Positions 8,782 through 16,334 of a DNA stretch of 64,000 nt are shown here, piece by piece. Source of the stretch: Myxococcus stipitatus DSM 14675 (GTDB lineage Bacteria > Myxococcota > Myxococcia > Myxococcales > Myxococcaceae); assembly GCF_000331735.1 (NCBI RefSeq), contig NC_020126.1, positions 7,877,501-7,941,500 on the forward strand, read 5' to 3'. Each line of letters begins with the position of its first letter. Positions within the stretch are counted from its first letter, which is position 1. Position numbers and translations under genes: made by a program. Below the pieces are notes generated by a model. The model searched no databases. It saw only the letters and a list, made by a program, of their open reading frames with translations, and was not told the DNA's origin.

Positions 8782-9444
8782 TGTGACCGGGACCAAGCCC
8801 GCACGCCTTCGCAAGATGGCGCGAGCCGGGGCCCCGTCACCCCCCGCGATTCGCAAAGGCAGACAGACCAGCTCGTAGGTCCCCGGGCTCACCGGGGACA
8901 GCTCCAGTCCCTCGATGATGCAGATGCCCGCGCCCAGCAGCACCTGATGCGTGGCTTCGCCCTCCCCCGGTCCTCCGATGGAGAGGTAGTCGATGCCCAC
9001 GGTGCGGACCTTGCGCTCCGCCAGGTAGCGGGCGCCCTCCAGTGACAGGAACACGAAGTCGGGAAGGAAGTCCTGGGTGGGCCAGCGCCGCGAGGAGTTG
9101 GCCGTCTTGAAGAGGAGCCGCTCGCCCTCCTTTATCGAGTGGCCGCGCAGCTCCTCCACGCGAATGGCCCACGCGTCGCGAATCTCCAGCACGCGGGCCG
9201 TCCCGATGAGGCGGTCGAACGCCAGCGCATCCACGCCCGTCGCGCCCGGGATGAAGTGCACGGGCGCGTCGACGTGCGTCCCCGTGTGCGCGCCGAACGA
9301 CAGGTTGGAGACGGTGGCGTCGTCTCCCTTCTCCTGGTCCATCACCCGGGTGATGTGCACGGCCGGATTGTCCGGCCAGTGCACCATGCCGTCGCGCAGG
9401 GGCGCGGAGATGTCCACCCACGGCTCTTCGGCAGCGGTCTCCAT
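8770..9444 (-). CDS. Cyclase family protein (KynB/kynurenine formamidase-like)
   Basis: A 224-residue metal-dependent hydrolase-like protein of the cyclase/KynB family. The signature HTGTHVDAPVHF sits at residues 53-64, with His53, His57 and Asp59 as expected zinc ligands and His63 as the conserved extra His. Other family features are WVDISAPLRDGM at the N-terminus, TVGIDYLSIGGP in the second half and a final segment (GICIIEGLELSPVSPGTYEL) typical of the fold. Length fits (about 210-230). No kyn genes are adjacent, so tryptophan catabolism is not implied and the substrate could be another N-formyl or cyclic amide. It lies 75 bp downstream of the Flp-like gene on the same strand, possibly a read-through passenger. 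Confidence 0.88.
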   Translation of the reverse strand: METAAEEPWVDISAPLRDGMVHWPDNPAVHITRVMDQEKGDDATVSNLSFGAHTGTHVDAPVHFIPGATGVDALAFDRLIGTARVLEIRDAWAIRVEELRGHSIKEGERLLFKTANSSRRWPTQDFLPDFVFLSLEGARYLAERKVRTVGIDYLSIGGPGEGEATHQVLLGAGICIIEGLELSPVSPGTYELVCLPLRIAGGDGAPARAILRRRAGLVPVTSRA

Positions 9445-9519
9445 GACACTCCAGGGTGGCCATGCCGCATGACTTCGGCGCTGGGGGGCAGGCAGGCACA
9501 GCGGGCCCTCCGCTCGACC

Positions 9520-9702
9520 TCACCCCACCGCGAGGTTGAGCGCGAAGAAGTACAGGTCGACGTAGGACTGGAGTGCCTCGAAGAGCCGCTGGGTGAACGG
9601 CCAGCCGATGAAACCCACCAGCGAGCCCAGCGTCAGCAAGGTGACGAGCAGCGAGTACTCGCCCATGGCCTGCCCTCGGACCCCTGCGTGCCGCTTCATC
9701 AT
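9520..9702 (-). CDS. Flp-type pilin-like small protein
   Basis: A ~60-residue protein starting MMKRHAGVRGQAMGEYSLLV. The start is ATG 9702 or 9699, with GGAGGAGGG a few bases upstream; a longer in-frame extension to 9795 overlaps the previous gene and is rejected. The layout is that of Flp/Fap pilins: a short basic leader, a Gly, then a hydrophobic helix opening with a Glu-Tyr pair (GEYSLL, compare the GxxxxEY processing motif), followed by an amphipathic tail. It is the last gene of a Tad-like pseudopilin operon. The prepilin peptidase TadV and ATPase TadA are not in the window. Assignment rests on motif and context only. Confidence 0.7.
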   Translation of the reverse strand: MMKRHAGVRGQAMGEYSLLVTLLTLGSLVGFIGWPFTQRLFEALQSYVDLYFFALNLAVG

Positions 9703-10574
9703 GGGTGTCCCTCCTCCCGAGAGCTCATCGCACGAGCGCCCTGCGCGGTGACGAGAGTGCCCGCACCCTCCGAGGCACTCAGCGACAGACTCCACGAGGT
9801 CCCCGTGCGGGTCGCGAACCGGAGCTGCTTCGAATCCGAGACGTCGCCCCCAAGAGCCTCGTCCTCCGCGAGCTCGACGTAGCCGAGCGCGGCCAGGGCC
9901 TCGCGATAGAACACCTCCACCCGCGCCGGAGGGTCGCGTGTGTCGAAGCTGACCGTCAACGACTCGCGCCCCTCATCCCGTGAACGCACGGCGAAGGGGC
10001 TCGTGCCCGGGTAGCGAGGAAGGTCCGCGGTGTCCTCCTCCTGCGAGCCCTCCCTCCACGCTTCCATGTCCGCCTGCCCGAGGATCACCGTGACGCCCGG
10101 GTCGGCGTGGTGAGGCATCACCATCACCGTGAGCTGGAGGCCCTCGTCGAGGAGCGTTGCCCCCAGCGAGGGATGGGGCGCCCACTCCGCTGCGCCAGTG
10201 ACTCGCGCATGGGGCCAGCCCTTCGACGTGAAGTGCCGTGCATAGAAGGCGAACACCTCGTCCACCGAGGCCTCTGTCTCGAAGGCGGCCAGGTTCATCG
10301 GCACACCATGTGCAGTGAGCTGCTCCCCCACGGGAATCCTCGGCCCCGCGCGAGGAGGCAAGGGCAGTCGCTCCTTCAGCAGCACCTGGCCTGTTCGCCG
10401 CACCGTCGTGGGGGGTGGCGCGTGAAGCTGCGCCCTGGGTGGAGCAGCCTCCGAGACAGCCTCCGGTGATTCCACCTCCGCTTCGAGGCGCGAGGAGTAG
10501 AGCCGCCCGAGCGACGAGCCCACCACCGCGCTGAACAGCAACCCGACGACGAGCTTCATCCATGACATGCGCAT
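9699..10574 (-). CDS. Membrane-anchored hypothetical protein of the Tad-like operon
   Basis: A 291-residue protein starting MRMSWMKLVVGLLFSAVVGS. ATG 10574 has a GAGG six bases upstream and lies 7 bp after the previous stop. There is one N-terminal hydrophobic segment, then a Pro-rich linker to about residue 75. Two domains of about 90 residues follow, each containing a similar phrase (VDEVFAFYARHFTSKGW; PPARVEVFYREALAALGYVE), which suggests an internal duplication of a small alpha/beta fold that may bind something in the envelope. No family is assigned. The stop overlaps the Flp-like start by 4 bp, so it is surely co-translated with the pseudopilin genes. Confidence 0.75.
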   Translation of the reverse strand: MRMSWMKLVVGLLFSAVVGSSLGRLYSSRLEAEVESPEAVSEAAPPRAQLHAPPPTTVRRTGQVLLKERLPLPPRAGPRIPVGEQLTAHGVPMNLAAFETEASVDEVFAFYARHFTSKGWPHARVTGAAEWAPHPSLGATLLDEGLQLTVMVMPHHADPGVTVILGQADMEAWREGSQEEDTADLPRYPGTSPFAVRSRDEGRESLTVSFDTRDPPARVEVFYREALAALGYVELAEDEALGGDVSDSKQLRFATRTGTSWSLSLSASEGAGTLVTAQGARAMSSREEGHP

Positions 10575-10581
10575 GAGGGCC

Positions 10582-11682
10582 TCAGGGTTGGTTGAAGTCC
10601 GCGTCGGGGTGGCCCAGGTAGTGGTGCGGCGAGCGCCGCACATCCGAGCCCCCCGCGAAGCCCGGCTCGCCGTCGTCCCATGGCGTGAGGTGTCCAGGGT
10701 GGGGCTCGCCCTCGGGGTCCTGCTCGAAGGTCTGCACCTGGCTCGACGGATTCCGGAAGCCGAACTTGAACTGCGTCGTGTCGCCGAAGTCCCGCGCGTC
10801 ATCGAGGAGGAACAGCAGGACCTCGCGAATCTGCTCGGTGCCGAGGGCCACCTCCCGGACGCTGCCATCCCCAAGCTCCGTGGGCGTGTGCAGGTACATG
10901 CGCTCACCCACGTTCGCGTACTTCTGGTTCCGGGCGAGCGACGCGGTGCTCACCGGACTCTCCCGCGCATCCTCCAGCGCCCAGTCATCCATCAACACCA
11001 CGAAGCCCGGGTCCTCGGTGTCCGCCGAGCCCACGCCCGCGGGGCCACAGCCCTGGAGCGAGCGCCCCATGCCACAGACCCAGAAGCCCTCCCGCAGCGC
11101 CGCCGGCACCAGGTCGACCTTCGCGTGAAACCCCTCCCGCAGCCCCCCGGGCATGAACGGTGAGCGGAAGCGCACCCGCGCGCGGCACGCCGTGTAGCCC
11201 CCTCGATGCAGGTAGGCGCGGACGCCCGAGGACATCCCCTCGAAGGTGAGCAGCGCGCCATCCCGATAGTCCCGCGCATCGACGGGCTCGCAGCGCACGT
11301 CCACCAGCTCCTGCTCGGACACCACCATGCGCCGTCGAGGAGGTGCCACGCCCTCACGCAGGAAGCTGTCCAGCGCGGGAAGGCCCTTCATCACGCGGGG
11401 CCCCGTCACCGACGCGACCTGGCGCCGGACCTCGAGCGCCCGGTCCGGGTCCAGTGAGTCCCCCGCGCGAGCCCGCGTCGCATAGTCATGTCCCAGATAC
11501 GCCGTGACGTCCCATGCGGCCGTCAGCTCCGCCTCTTGCGCCCGGGTCGCCGCGAGGAACGCCTCCCCCGCGTAGATGGAATAGAGCAACACCGGGACGA
11601 ACAGCATCAGCGACACCGCCAGCTCCACGGCGGCCGCGCCGCGTCGGGACGCGGAGGGCTTCAGTAGTTCAGGGCGGACCAT
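10582..11682 (-). CDS. TadE-like pseudopilin-type protein
   Basis: A 366-residue protein starting at ATG 11682, preceded by GAGGAG with 8-nt spacing and overlapping the end of the upstream gene by 22 bp. The N-terminus is the TadE/TadF signature: a basic start, RRGAAAVELAVSLMLFVPVL (a Glu after Val at the start of the hydrophobic helix), one transmembrane segment, then a long exported domain. That domain has several cysteines (ACRAR, WVCGMG, LQGCGP) and is much longer than canonical TadE (about 150-200 residues), so this is a divergent family member. It is probably a minor pseudopilin of a Tad/Flp type system, acting at the inner membrane and periplasm. Confidence 0.75.
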   Translation of the reverse strand: MVRPELLKPSASRRGAAAVELAVSLMLFVPVLLYSIYAGEAFLAATRAQEAELTAAWDVTAYLGHDYATRARAGDSLDPDRALEVRRQVASVTGPRVMKGLPALDSFLREGVAPPRRRMVVSEQELVDVRCEPVDARDYRDGALLTFEGMSSGVRAYLHRGGYTACRARVRFRSPFMPGGLREGFHAKVDLVPAALREGFWVCGMGRSLQGCGPAGVGSADTEDPGFVVLMDDWALEDARESPVSTASLARNQKYANVGERMYLHTPTELGDGSVREVALGTEQIREVLLFLLDDARDFGDTTQFKFGFRNPSSQVQTFEQDPEGEPHPGHLTPWDDGEPGFAGGSDVRRSPHHYLGHPDADFNQP

Positions 11683-13712
11683 CGCTGGAGCTCCTCGAGG
11701 ACGGCGTGCGTCGCGGGATGAGCCCCTTGCGAGGCGGCCAGCGCATCCGCCTGCTTCACGGGATGCAGCTTCGCGCGCCAGAACGGGTTCCACAGGTTGG
11801 GAGGCTCGCCATACTCCTCGTCGACGTCTCCGACGCCGCGAACCCGTGGCTTGTGGAAGTAGACGAGCCCACCGGCGAACGCGGCCATCCGTCCCTGGGT
11901 CGCCGCATCTCCCGGAGACTTCCAGGTGGTGAACTGGACCGGGCCCGGAAGCTCGGCCCGGAAGTCGAAGTCCCAGGGCATCCGCGCCTCGGCCATCGAG
12001 CCCACCGCGCGCTCCCGCACCGGACGGCTGATGAGCGTCAGCGTGCGCGGCATGTTCCAGAGCTCCACGTCCCGCCCCAGCCGGGCGAGCCGGAAGCGCA
12101 TGTGCCCTCGGTAGTAACCGCGTTGCAGGTTCCGCCCACACCCAGGGCCCGTGCAGTCGCCGAGCTTCTCGCCATGCCCGTTCACCATCGCGAGGTCCCC
12201 GTGGAAGATGTGATGACTGTGGCTGTCATCCTTGCGCCCAGGCTCGTGGTCGTGAGGGTCCGACCACACGCCATTGCGTCCGGGGATGATGCGCGTCGTG
12301 TGCGCGAAGACCTGCCCCGAGCGGAGCGTGAAGGAGCTCCTCACGCTGCCATGGTCCTCGGCCGCCAGTCCGTCGCCGTCTCCCAGCTCTCCGCCCGGAC
12401 CGTGTCGGGCCTGATGCGCCCGCGCGCTGAGCTGCCGGCCGCCCTGGGGCAGCACCGCGCTGTAGGTGAACGGGAAGCGCTCGTTGATGGCGGGCCCCGA
12501 CACGTTCTCCAGTCCCGGGTCTCCCCCTGCCCCGCCGTCGAGCACCGACACATAGCGCGCGGTGCCGTGGTTGATGAGCGTGGTCTCCACCCGGGCCTCA
12601 CGGCCCGCGGCGTGCCTCGCGCCCCGCTCCAGCCGGAGGAGGTTGCGGTCCTTGTCCGCCTCGGTGGGAGTCGCGCCTCCGAACTTGTAGCCCCGCCGCG
12701 TGATGAAGCCAGGATGACGCGTGGACGAGAGGACCTCGTCGTAGTCGCGATGCCGCTCCAGCGTCATCCCGTTGTCCAGGGCGCGCTGGTAGTAGCCCAG
12801 CGAGACGCGCCCCGCGCTCTCCTCCGCGGTGAGCTCGGGCGCCGTCAGGTGCACCATCAGCTGTGGCAGTGAATCCTGCGCCGGGGGGCGCTCATACATC
12901 TTCTCCTGCCGCCGCGAGCCGTGCGGCATCGACGTGTTGACCCGCAGCAGCTCACGCTCCGCCCCCGCGCCCCCCTCGACCAGGACGGCATCCGCCTCCC
13001 GTCCCGTCATCATCATCCGCAGCTGCGCATCGACCGTGAGCTGCCGCGAGCGCAGGTACTGCACCTTCTTGAAGTGGTCTCTCGAGCCCTCGATCATCCG
13101 CAGACAGCTGTTGCTGTTGTCCTTCTGGTGCCATTCCTCGTGGAACCAGATGGCGCCTCGTCGGGCGTGGTCGGATGCGTCCAGGCACGTCCGGCCCTCG
13201 ACGCAGTCCTTGTCCACGCGGCACACCGTGCGCCCCTTCACCTTCGAGCACATGCGCGGCTGCTTGAACGCGGCCTTCGGGTCGAAGGAGCTCAGCCAGT
13301 AGAGGTCTCGAATCCGCCGCGCGATGTCCTGCCCCTCGCACGCCGCCTTCCCCCCCGCGCGGCACCGAGGCCCCATCTGCCGGGCGATGTTCTCGAAGTT
13401 CCACCCCGTGGCCCCCAGCATGTCCTCGTAGAAGGACAGGTAGCTCTGGTGCGCGTGGACGGAGAGGATGCTCACGTGGTGGGCGACCAGCGCGCGGTTG
13501 CTCCAGGCGTAGAAGTTGAACGCGCGAGCCTCCGCCACCGCGAGGCTGTAGGCCGTGGAGTCCGCCAGCGCCTGGAGCTGGGTCTTCCGCCGAATCCTCG
13601 CGCCGAGGGCGAAGGTGAGGAACGTCGTCATCACCACCACCAGCATCAACAGCACCACCAACACCAGGGACTGGCCCCGCGCGGACCCGCGAGCACGAGC
13701 GCTCATTCGCAT
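11661..13712 (-). CDS. TadG-like large pseudopilin / Tad-associated exported protein
   Basis: A protein of about 683 residues. The N-terminus RGQSLVLVVLLMLVVVMTTF is a short basic leader plus one transmembrane helix in the style of TadG (ARGQ...). Next comes ALADSTAYSLAVAEARAFNF, the aligned-helix stretch seen in Tad pseudopilins just after the membrane segment. The exported domain has paired cysteines (CSKVKGRTVCRVDKDCVEGRTC) and an HDHEPGRKDDSHSHH His-rich patch. Two starts are possible: ATG 13712 lies only about 3 nt after GGAGGG, while ATG 13706 has better spacing. The gene overlaps its neighbours at both ends. No von Willebrand A domain, typical of true TadG, is obvious, so the call is tentative. 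Confidence 0.72.
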   Translation of the reverse strand: MRMSARARGSARGQSLVLVVLLMLVVVMTTFLTFALGARIRRKTQLQALADSTAYSLAVAEARAFNFYAWSNRALVAHHVSILSVHAHQSYLSFYEDMLGATGWNFENIARQMGPRCRAGGKAACEGQDIARRIRDLYWLSSFDPKAAFKQPRMCSKVKGRTVCRVDKDCVEGRTCLDASDHARRGAIWFHEEWHQKDNSNSCLRMIEGSRDHFKKVQYLRSRQLTVDAQLRMMMTGREADAVLVEGGAGAERELLRVNTSMPHGSRRQEKMYERPPAQDSLPQLMVHLTAPELTAEESAGRVSLGYYQRALDNGMTLERHRDYDEVLSSTRHPGFITRRGYKFGGATPTEADKDRNLLRLERGARHAAGREARVETTLINHGTARYVSVLDGGAGGDPGLENVSGPAINERFPFTYSAVLPQGGRQLSARAHQARHGPGGELGDGDGLAAEDHGSVRSSFTLRSGQVFAHTTRIIPGRNGVWSDPHDHEPGRKDDSHSHHIFHGDLAMVNGHGEKLGDCTGPGCGRNLQRGYYRGHMRFRLARLGRDVELWNMPRTLTLISRPVRERAVGSMAEARMPWDFDFRAELPGPVQFTTWKSPGDAATQGRMAAFAGGLVYFHKPRVRGVGDVDEEYGEPPNLWNPFWRAKLHPVKQADALAASQGAHPATHAVLEELQRWSALNY

Positions 13713-14440
13713 ACGCCCTCCAGCGGAGCGCCGGGCAGCGGGTCACTCATCATCCGCAGCGACCAGGTGGAGACCAGCGGCACCGTGAAGTACCCCTGGT
13801 CGATGGCCTGGCTCGCGAGGACCCAGTCCGGACTCGTCTCCGACGCACGCCTCACCCTCCCCGCCGTGCGCCGCACCGGAGTGAGGGGGTCCGCCCCCAG
13901 CGCCCACGCGCGGCCCGTCTGCGAGGCCAGCCACACCCGGCTGACAATCCACCCCGCGAAGGGGATGCGGAGCTCGTGGAAGTAGGCCAGCCGCACATGG
14001 GCCTTCAGCGTCCGCTCCTCGGGCCCCAGCTGCGCGTCGAATGGAACGCCCGGCCGGAACCCACTCAGCCGGTAGTGGATCCGCACGAGCGGGATGGGAC
14101 CCGCGCCCTGGAACGCGAACGCCAGGGGCCTGTTCTCTCGCAACACCTGGCGCGCCACGCGGATGAACTTCTGGGGAGGTGCGCCGTCCGCGCCCGTCCT
14201 GCTCAGCGACGGAATCAACGCCAGCACCGCCGCGCGCACCATGGGCTCGCAATCCAACCGGTACACACTGGCGGCCCGCGCGACCTTGAACGCGGCGTAC
14301 TCATTCAACAGCCGCGCCTGATGCGACAGCGCCAGTTGCAGCGCGCCGAGCAGCAGGAACACCGTCAGCGGCAAGACGAGCGCGCTCTCCACCGCGGCCT
14401 GTCCGCGCTGCCGCGCCTCACCCCTCCTGCTTCGGCGCAT
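13703..14440 (-). CDS. TadE family protein
   Basis: A 245-residue protein, first gene of the minus-strand Tad-like operon. The N-terminus RQRGQAAVESALVLPLTVFL matches the TadE/TadG leader and helix (G-Q-A-A-V-E). The helix continues into LLNEYAAFKVARAASV, the conserved amphipathic section. A periplasmic domain follows with no recognised enzyme motif. The stop overlaps the next gene's start region by ~10 bp. The 199 bp upstream (14441-14639) is non-coding and shared with a divergent gene, so it should hold the operon promoter. It is probably an inner-membrane pseudopilin whose assembly machinery lies elsewhere in the genome. Confidence 0.8.
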   Translation of the reverse strand: MRRSRRGEARQRGQAAVESALVLPLTVFLLLGALQLALSHQARLLNEYAAFKVARAASVYRLDCEPMVRAAVLALIPSLSRTGADGAPPQKFIRVARQVLRENRPLAFAFQGAGPIPLVRIHYRLSGFRPGVPFDAQLGPEERTLKAHVRLAYFHELRIPFAGWIVSRVWLASQTGRAWALGADPLTPVRRTAGRVRRASETSPDWVLASQAIDQGYFTVPLVSTWSLRMMSDPLPGAPLEGVCE

Positions 14441-14639
14441 GCGGGAGCCCCCACCAACGCCAGGAGAATTCCTGGATTCTTCGCAGGGAACACGCGCCCC
14501 CTCGGGTTTCTTGCCGGAACGGAAGTCCGCGCCCCACTTCCCGAGGGTTTGCGGGTGAGTCCCTGAGCGTCTTTCCTCTCCGAAGTCCCTCGGCTAGGGT
14601 GCGCCGCCCTTCATCCCCAGGTTCAGAGGAGAACAGTAG

Positions 14640-15131
14640 ATGGCCAGGACCTCCCAGGAGCAGACCCAGGAGCGGCAGACGTTCCTGCTCAACCTCTTCC
14701 GCCAGCAGCCGGACATCAGCAGCAAGGATGCACTGGACGCCTTCAAGTCGAAGTTCGGGGCGACCATCAACATGAAGACCTTCAACCAGCTCCGCGCGGA
14801 GGCCGAGGAGGAAGTCGAGGCCGCCGCCTCCGCCGCCCCCATCGCCGAGGAGCCCGAGGTGGAGACCGAGACCGCCGCGGAGCCCACCGCCGAGACCACG
14901 GCCGCGCAGCTCCAGGCCGCCGCGAACACCGAGGCCGCCTCCGCCTCCGCGCCCGCCAAGAAGCCGAAGGCCAAGGGCAACGGCCCCAAGAACGTCTTCG
15001 TGGACGCGCCCAAGGAGCACCTGACGTTCCTCGAGAGCATCGTGCAGCAGCTCCAGGAGGCCGGTGCCGCCAACGTCCGCATCGACCACGCCACGGACCG
15101 CTGGATGGTCCTCGTGGTGGACAGCAAGTAG
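14640..15131 (+). CDS. Conserved-looking two-domain hypothetical protein with acidic Ala linker
   Basis: A 163-residue protein with a clear three-part layout. Residues 1-60 are helical (QERQTFLLNLFRQQPDISSK, DALDAFKSKFGATINMKTFN) and look like a small helix-turn-helix or DNA-binding fold. Residues 60-120 are a low-complexity Glu/Ala/Thr linker ending in KKPKAKGNG. Residues 120-163 form a small alpha/beta C-terminal domain (HLTFLESIVQQLQEAGAANV, then RWMVLVVDSK). It starts at ATG 14640 after AGGAGAAC. The two-domain-plus-linker plan suggests a nucleic-acid-associated or regulatory protein, but no family is recognised. Confidence 0.75.
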   Translation: MARTSQEQTQERQTFLLNLFRQQPDISSKDALDAFKSKFGATINMKTFNQLRAEAEEEVEAAASAAPIAEEPEVETETAAEPTAETTAAQLQAAANTEAASASAPAKKPKAKGNGPKNVFVDAPKEHLTFLESIVQQLQEAGAANVRIDHATDRWMVLVVDSK

Positions 15132-15138
15132 TCCCCCT

Positions 15139-15170
15139 CGCCGGGCTCCACCTCCTCGTGGGGCCCGGCG
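15139..15170. terminator. Stem-loop between convergent genes
   Basis: A 13-bp stem (15139-15151 with 15158-15170, one G-T type mismatch) encloses a 6-nt loop, just after the stop of the 14640 gene and before the end of the convergent RluA gene. There is no T tract on either side, so it may act bidirectionally or only stabilise 3' ends. Confidence 0.55.
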
Positions 15171-15185
15171 CGCGCGGCATTCCGC

Positions 15186-16106
15186 TCACCCGCGCAGCAG
15201 CACCAGCGCTCGCTGGAAGTCCTCCGGCGGCTCCGCCCTCACCTTGACCTGCTGCTGTGTCAGGGGACTGGGAATCTCCAGCTCGAACGCATGCAGCGCC
15301 TGCCGGCCCAGCGCCTTCGCCGCGGGATGCTCGCGAGCCGCGTCCGTCCCGTACAGCGAGTCCCCCAGCACCGGGAAGCCCGCCTCGGAGAGCTGCACGC
15401 GAATCTGATGCGTGCGCCCCGTGTCCAGGTCCACCTCCAGCAGCGCGGCGCCGGGGAGCCGCTCCTTCACCTGGAAGGACAGCGCGGCCCGCCGCGCGGA
15501 GGGGATTCGCGTGGTGAAGCAGCGGGGGTTGTTCGGGTCTCTCGCATACGGCCCCTCCAGCCGCCCCGTCTCCGGAGGACTCCCCAGCACCAGCGTCCAG
15601 TAGCGCTTGTCCACGCGCTTCTCCTGAAACGCTCGCAGCAGCGCCGCCGCCGCGTCGTCCGTGCGCGCGAAAGCCAGACAGCCGCTCGTCTCCCGGTCCA
15701 ACCGGTGCACGATGCCCGGCATCGCCTGCCCCTCCACGTCGAACGGAGGCCGCTGCACCGCGAGCAGGTCCGCCACGGAGGCGTCGCGCCCCTCGCGCTC
15801 CACGACGAGGCCCGGCGGCTTGTCCACGATGACCAACGCCGCGTCGTCATGGAGCACCACCAGCCGAGGCCCCTCCACGGACGACGGGATGGACGTCGCC
15901 TTGGGCCGGGGCAGCTCGATTTCGAGCAGCTCGCCCCCCCACAGCTTCCGGGTGGGCTGGCACTTCTTGCCGCGGATGCGCACACCGCCCGACTCGATGA
16001 GCGCCCGGGCACGCTCCAGCGAGAAGCCGGGAACCTGCTTCGAGATGAAGCGATCCAACCGCTCGCCAGCGACTTCTCGGGGCACGGGGACAATCCGCTG
16101 CGTCAT
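15186..16106 (-). CDS. RluA family pseudouridine synthase
   Basis: A 306-residue enzyme that isomerises uridine to pseudouridine in RNA. Residues 15-65 form an S4 RNA-binding domain (ERLDRFISKQVPGFSLERAR, then GGVRIRGKKCQPTRKLWGGE). The catalytic domain has the family signature HRLDRETSG at 134-142 with Asp137 as nucleophile. Motif II is seen around KRYWTLVLG and motif III at LDTGRTHQIRVQL. Length is normal for RluC/RluD-type enzymes. Whether the target is 23S rRNA or tRNA cannot be told from sequence alone. It stands alone on the minus strand, with a stem-loop beyond its 3' end. Confidence 0.93.
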   Translation of the reverse strand: MTQRIVPVPREVAGERLDRFISKQVPGFSLERARALIESGGVRIRGKKCQPTRKLWGGELLEIELPRPKATSIPSSVEGPRLVVLHDDAALVIVDKPPGLVVEREGRDASVADLLAVQRPPFDVEGQAMPGIVHRLDRETSGCLAFARTDDAAAALLRAFQEKRVDKRYWTLVLGSPPETGRLEGPYARDPNNPRCFTTRIPSARRAALSFQVKERLPGAALLEVDLDTGRTHQIRVQLSEAGFPVLGDSLYGTDAAREHPAAKALGRQALHAFELEIPSPLTQQQVKVRAEPPEDFQRALVLLRG

Positions 16107-16334
16107 GAGCCTGTCCGTCCCTCATGTGGCGCACGGAGTCAACGCCGACGTCGCGCCCCCCTTCTCCCCTCGGCGACACCCTCCGACACATCGGCTTCGT
16201 GACTCATGATGTAACAGGCTGGGTCTCAGCTGACCGGCACTCAATGTCAGATGCCAGAGTATTGACTTCCCAACACTGGGCGTATGACAGTGCTTTCTCC
16301 GGGCTCGCAACGGGTCCGTCCAGAGGGGGAGTTC

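Larger units (their letters stand above)
4485..8796 (+). repeat. Direct tandem duplication, two units of about 2.1-2.2 kb
   Basis: Unit A spans 4485-6691 and unit B begins at 6692, an offset of 2207 bp. Both start with CCCTTTCTGGAAGACTCGAG, which is inside the DUF3142 gene in unit A and in non-coding sequence in unit B. Each unit then continues into a gene for the same large secreted protein, through its stop and into a short shared trailer (GTGACCGGG). Sequence left of 4485 and left of 6692 is unrelated, which fixes the left junction. The units have since diverged by point changes and small indels, so the duplication is not recent. Confidence 0.85.

Noticed and set aside
16262..16288. A sigma-70 promoter TTGACT-N15-TATGAC before the Hint lipoprotein
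   Set aside because: Spacer is too short and the -10 weak; kept only as a possibility.
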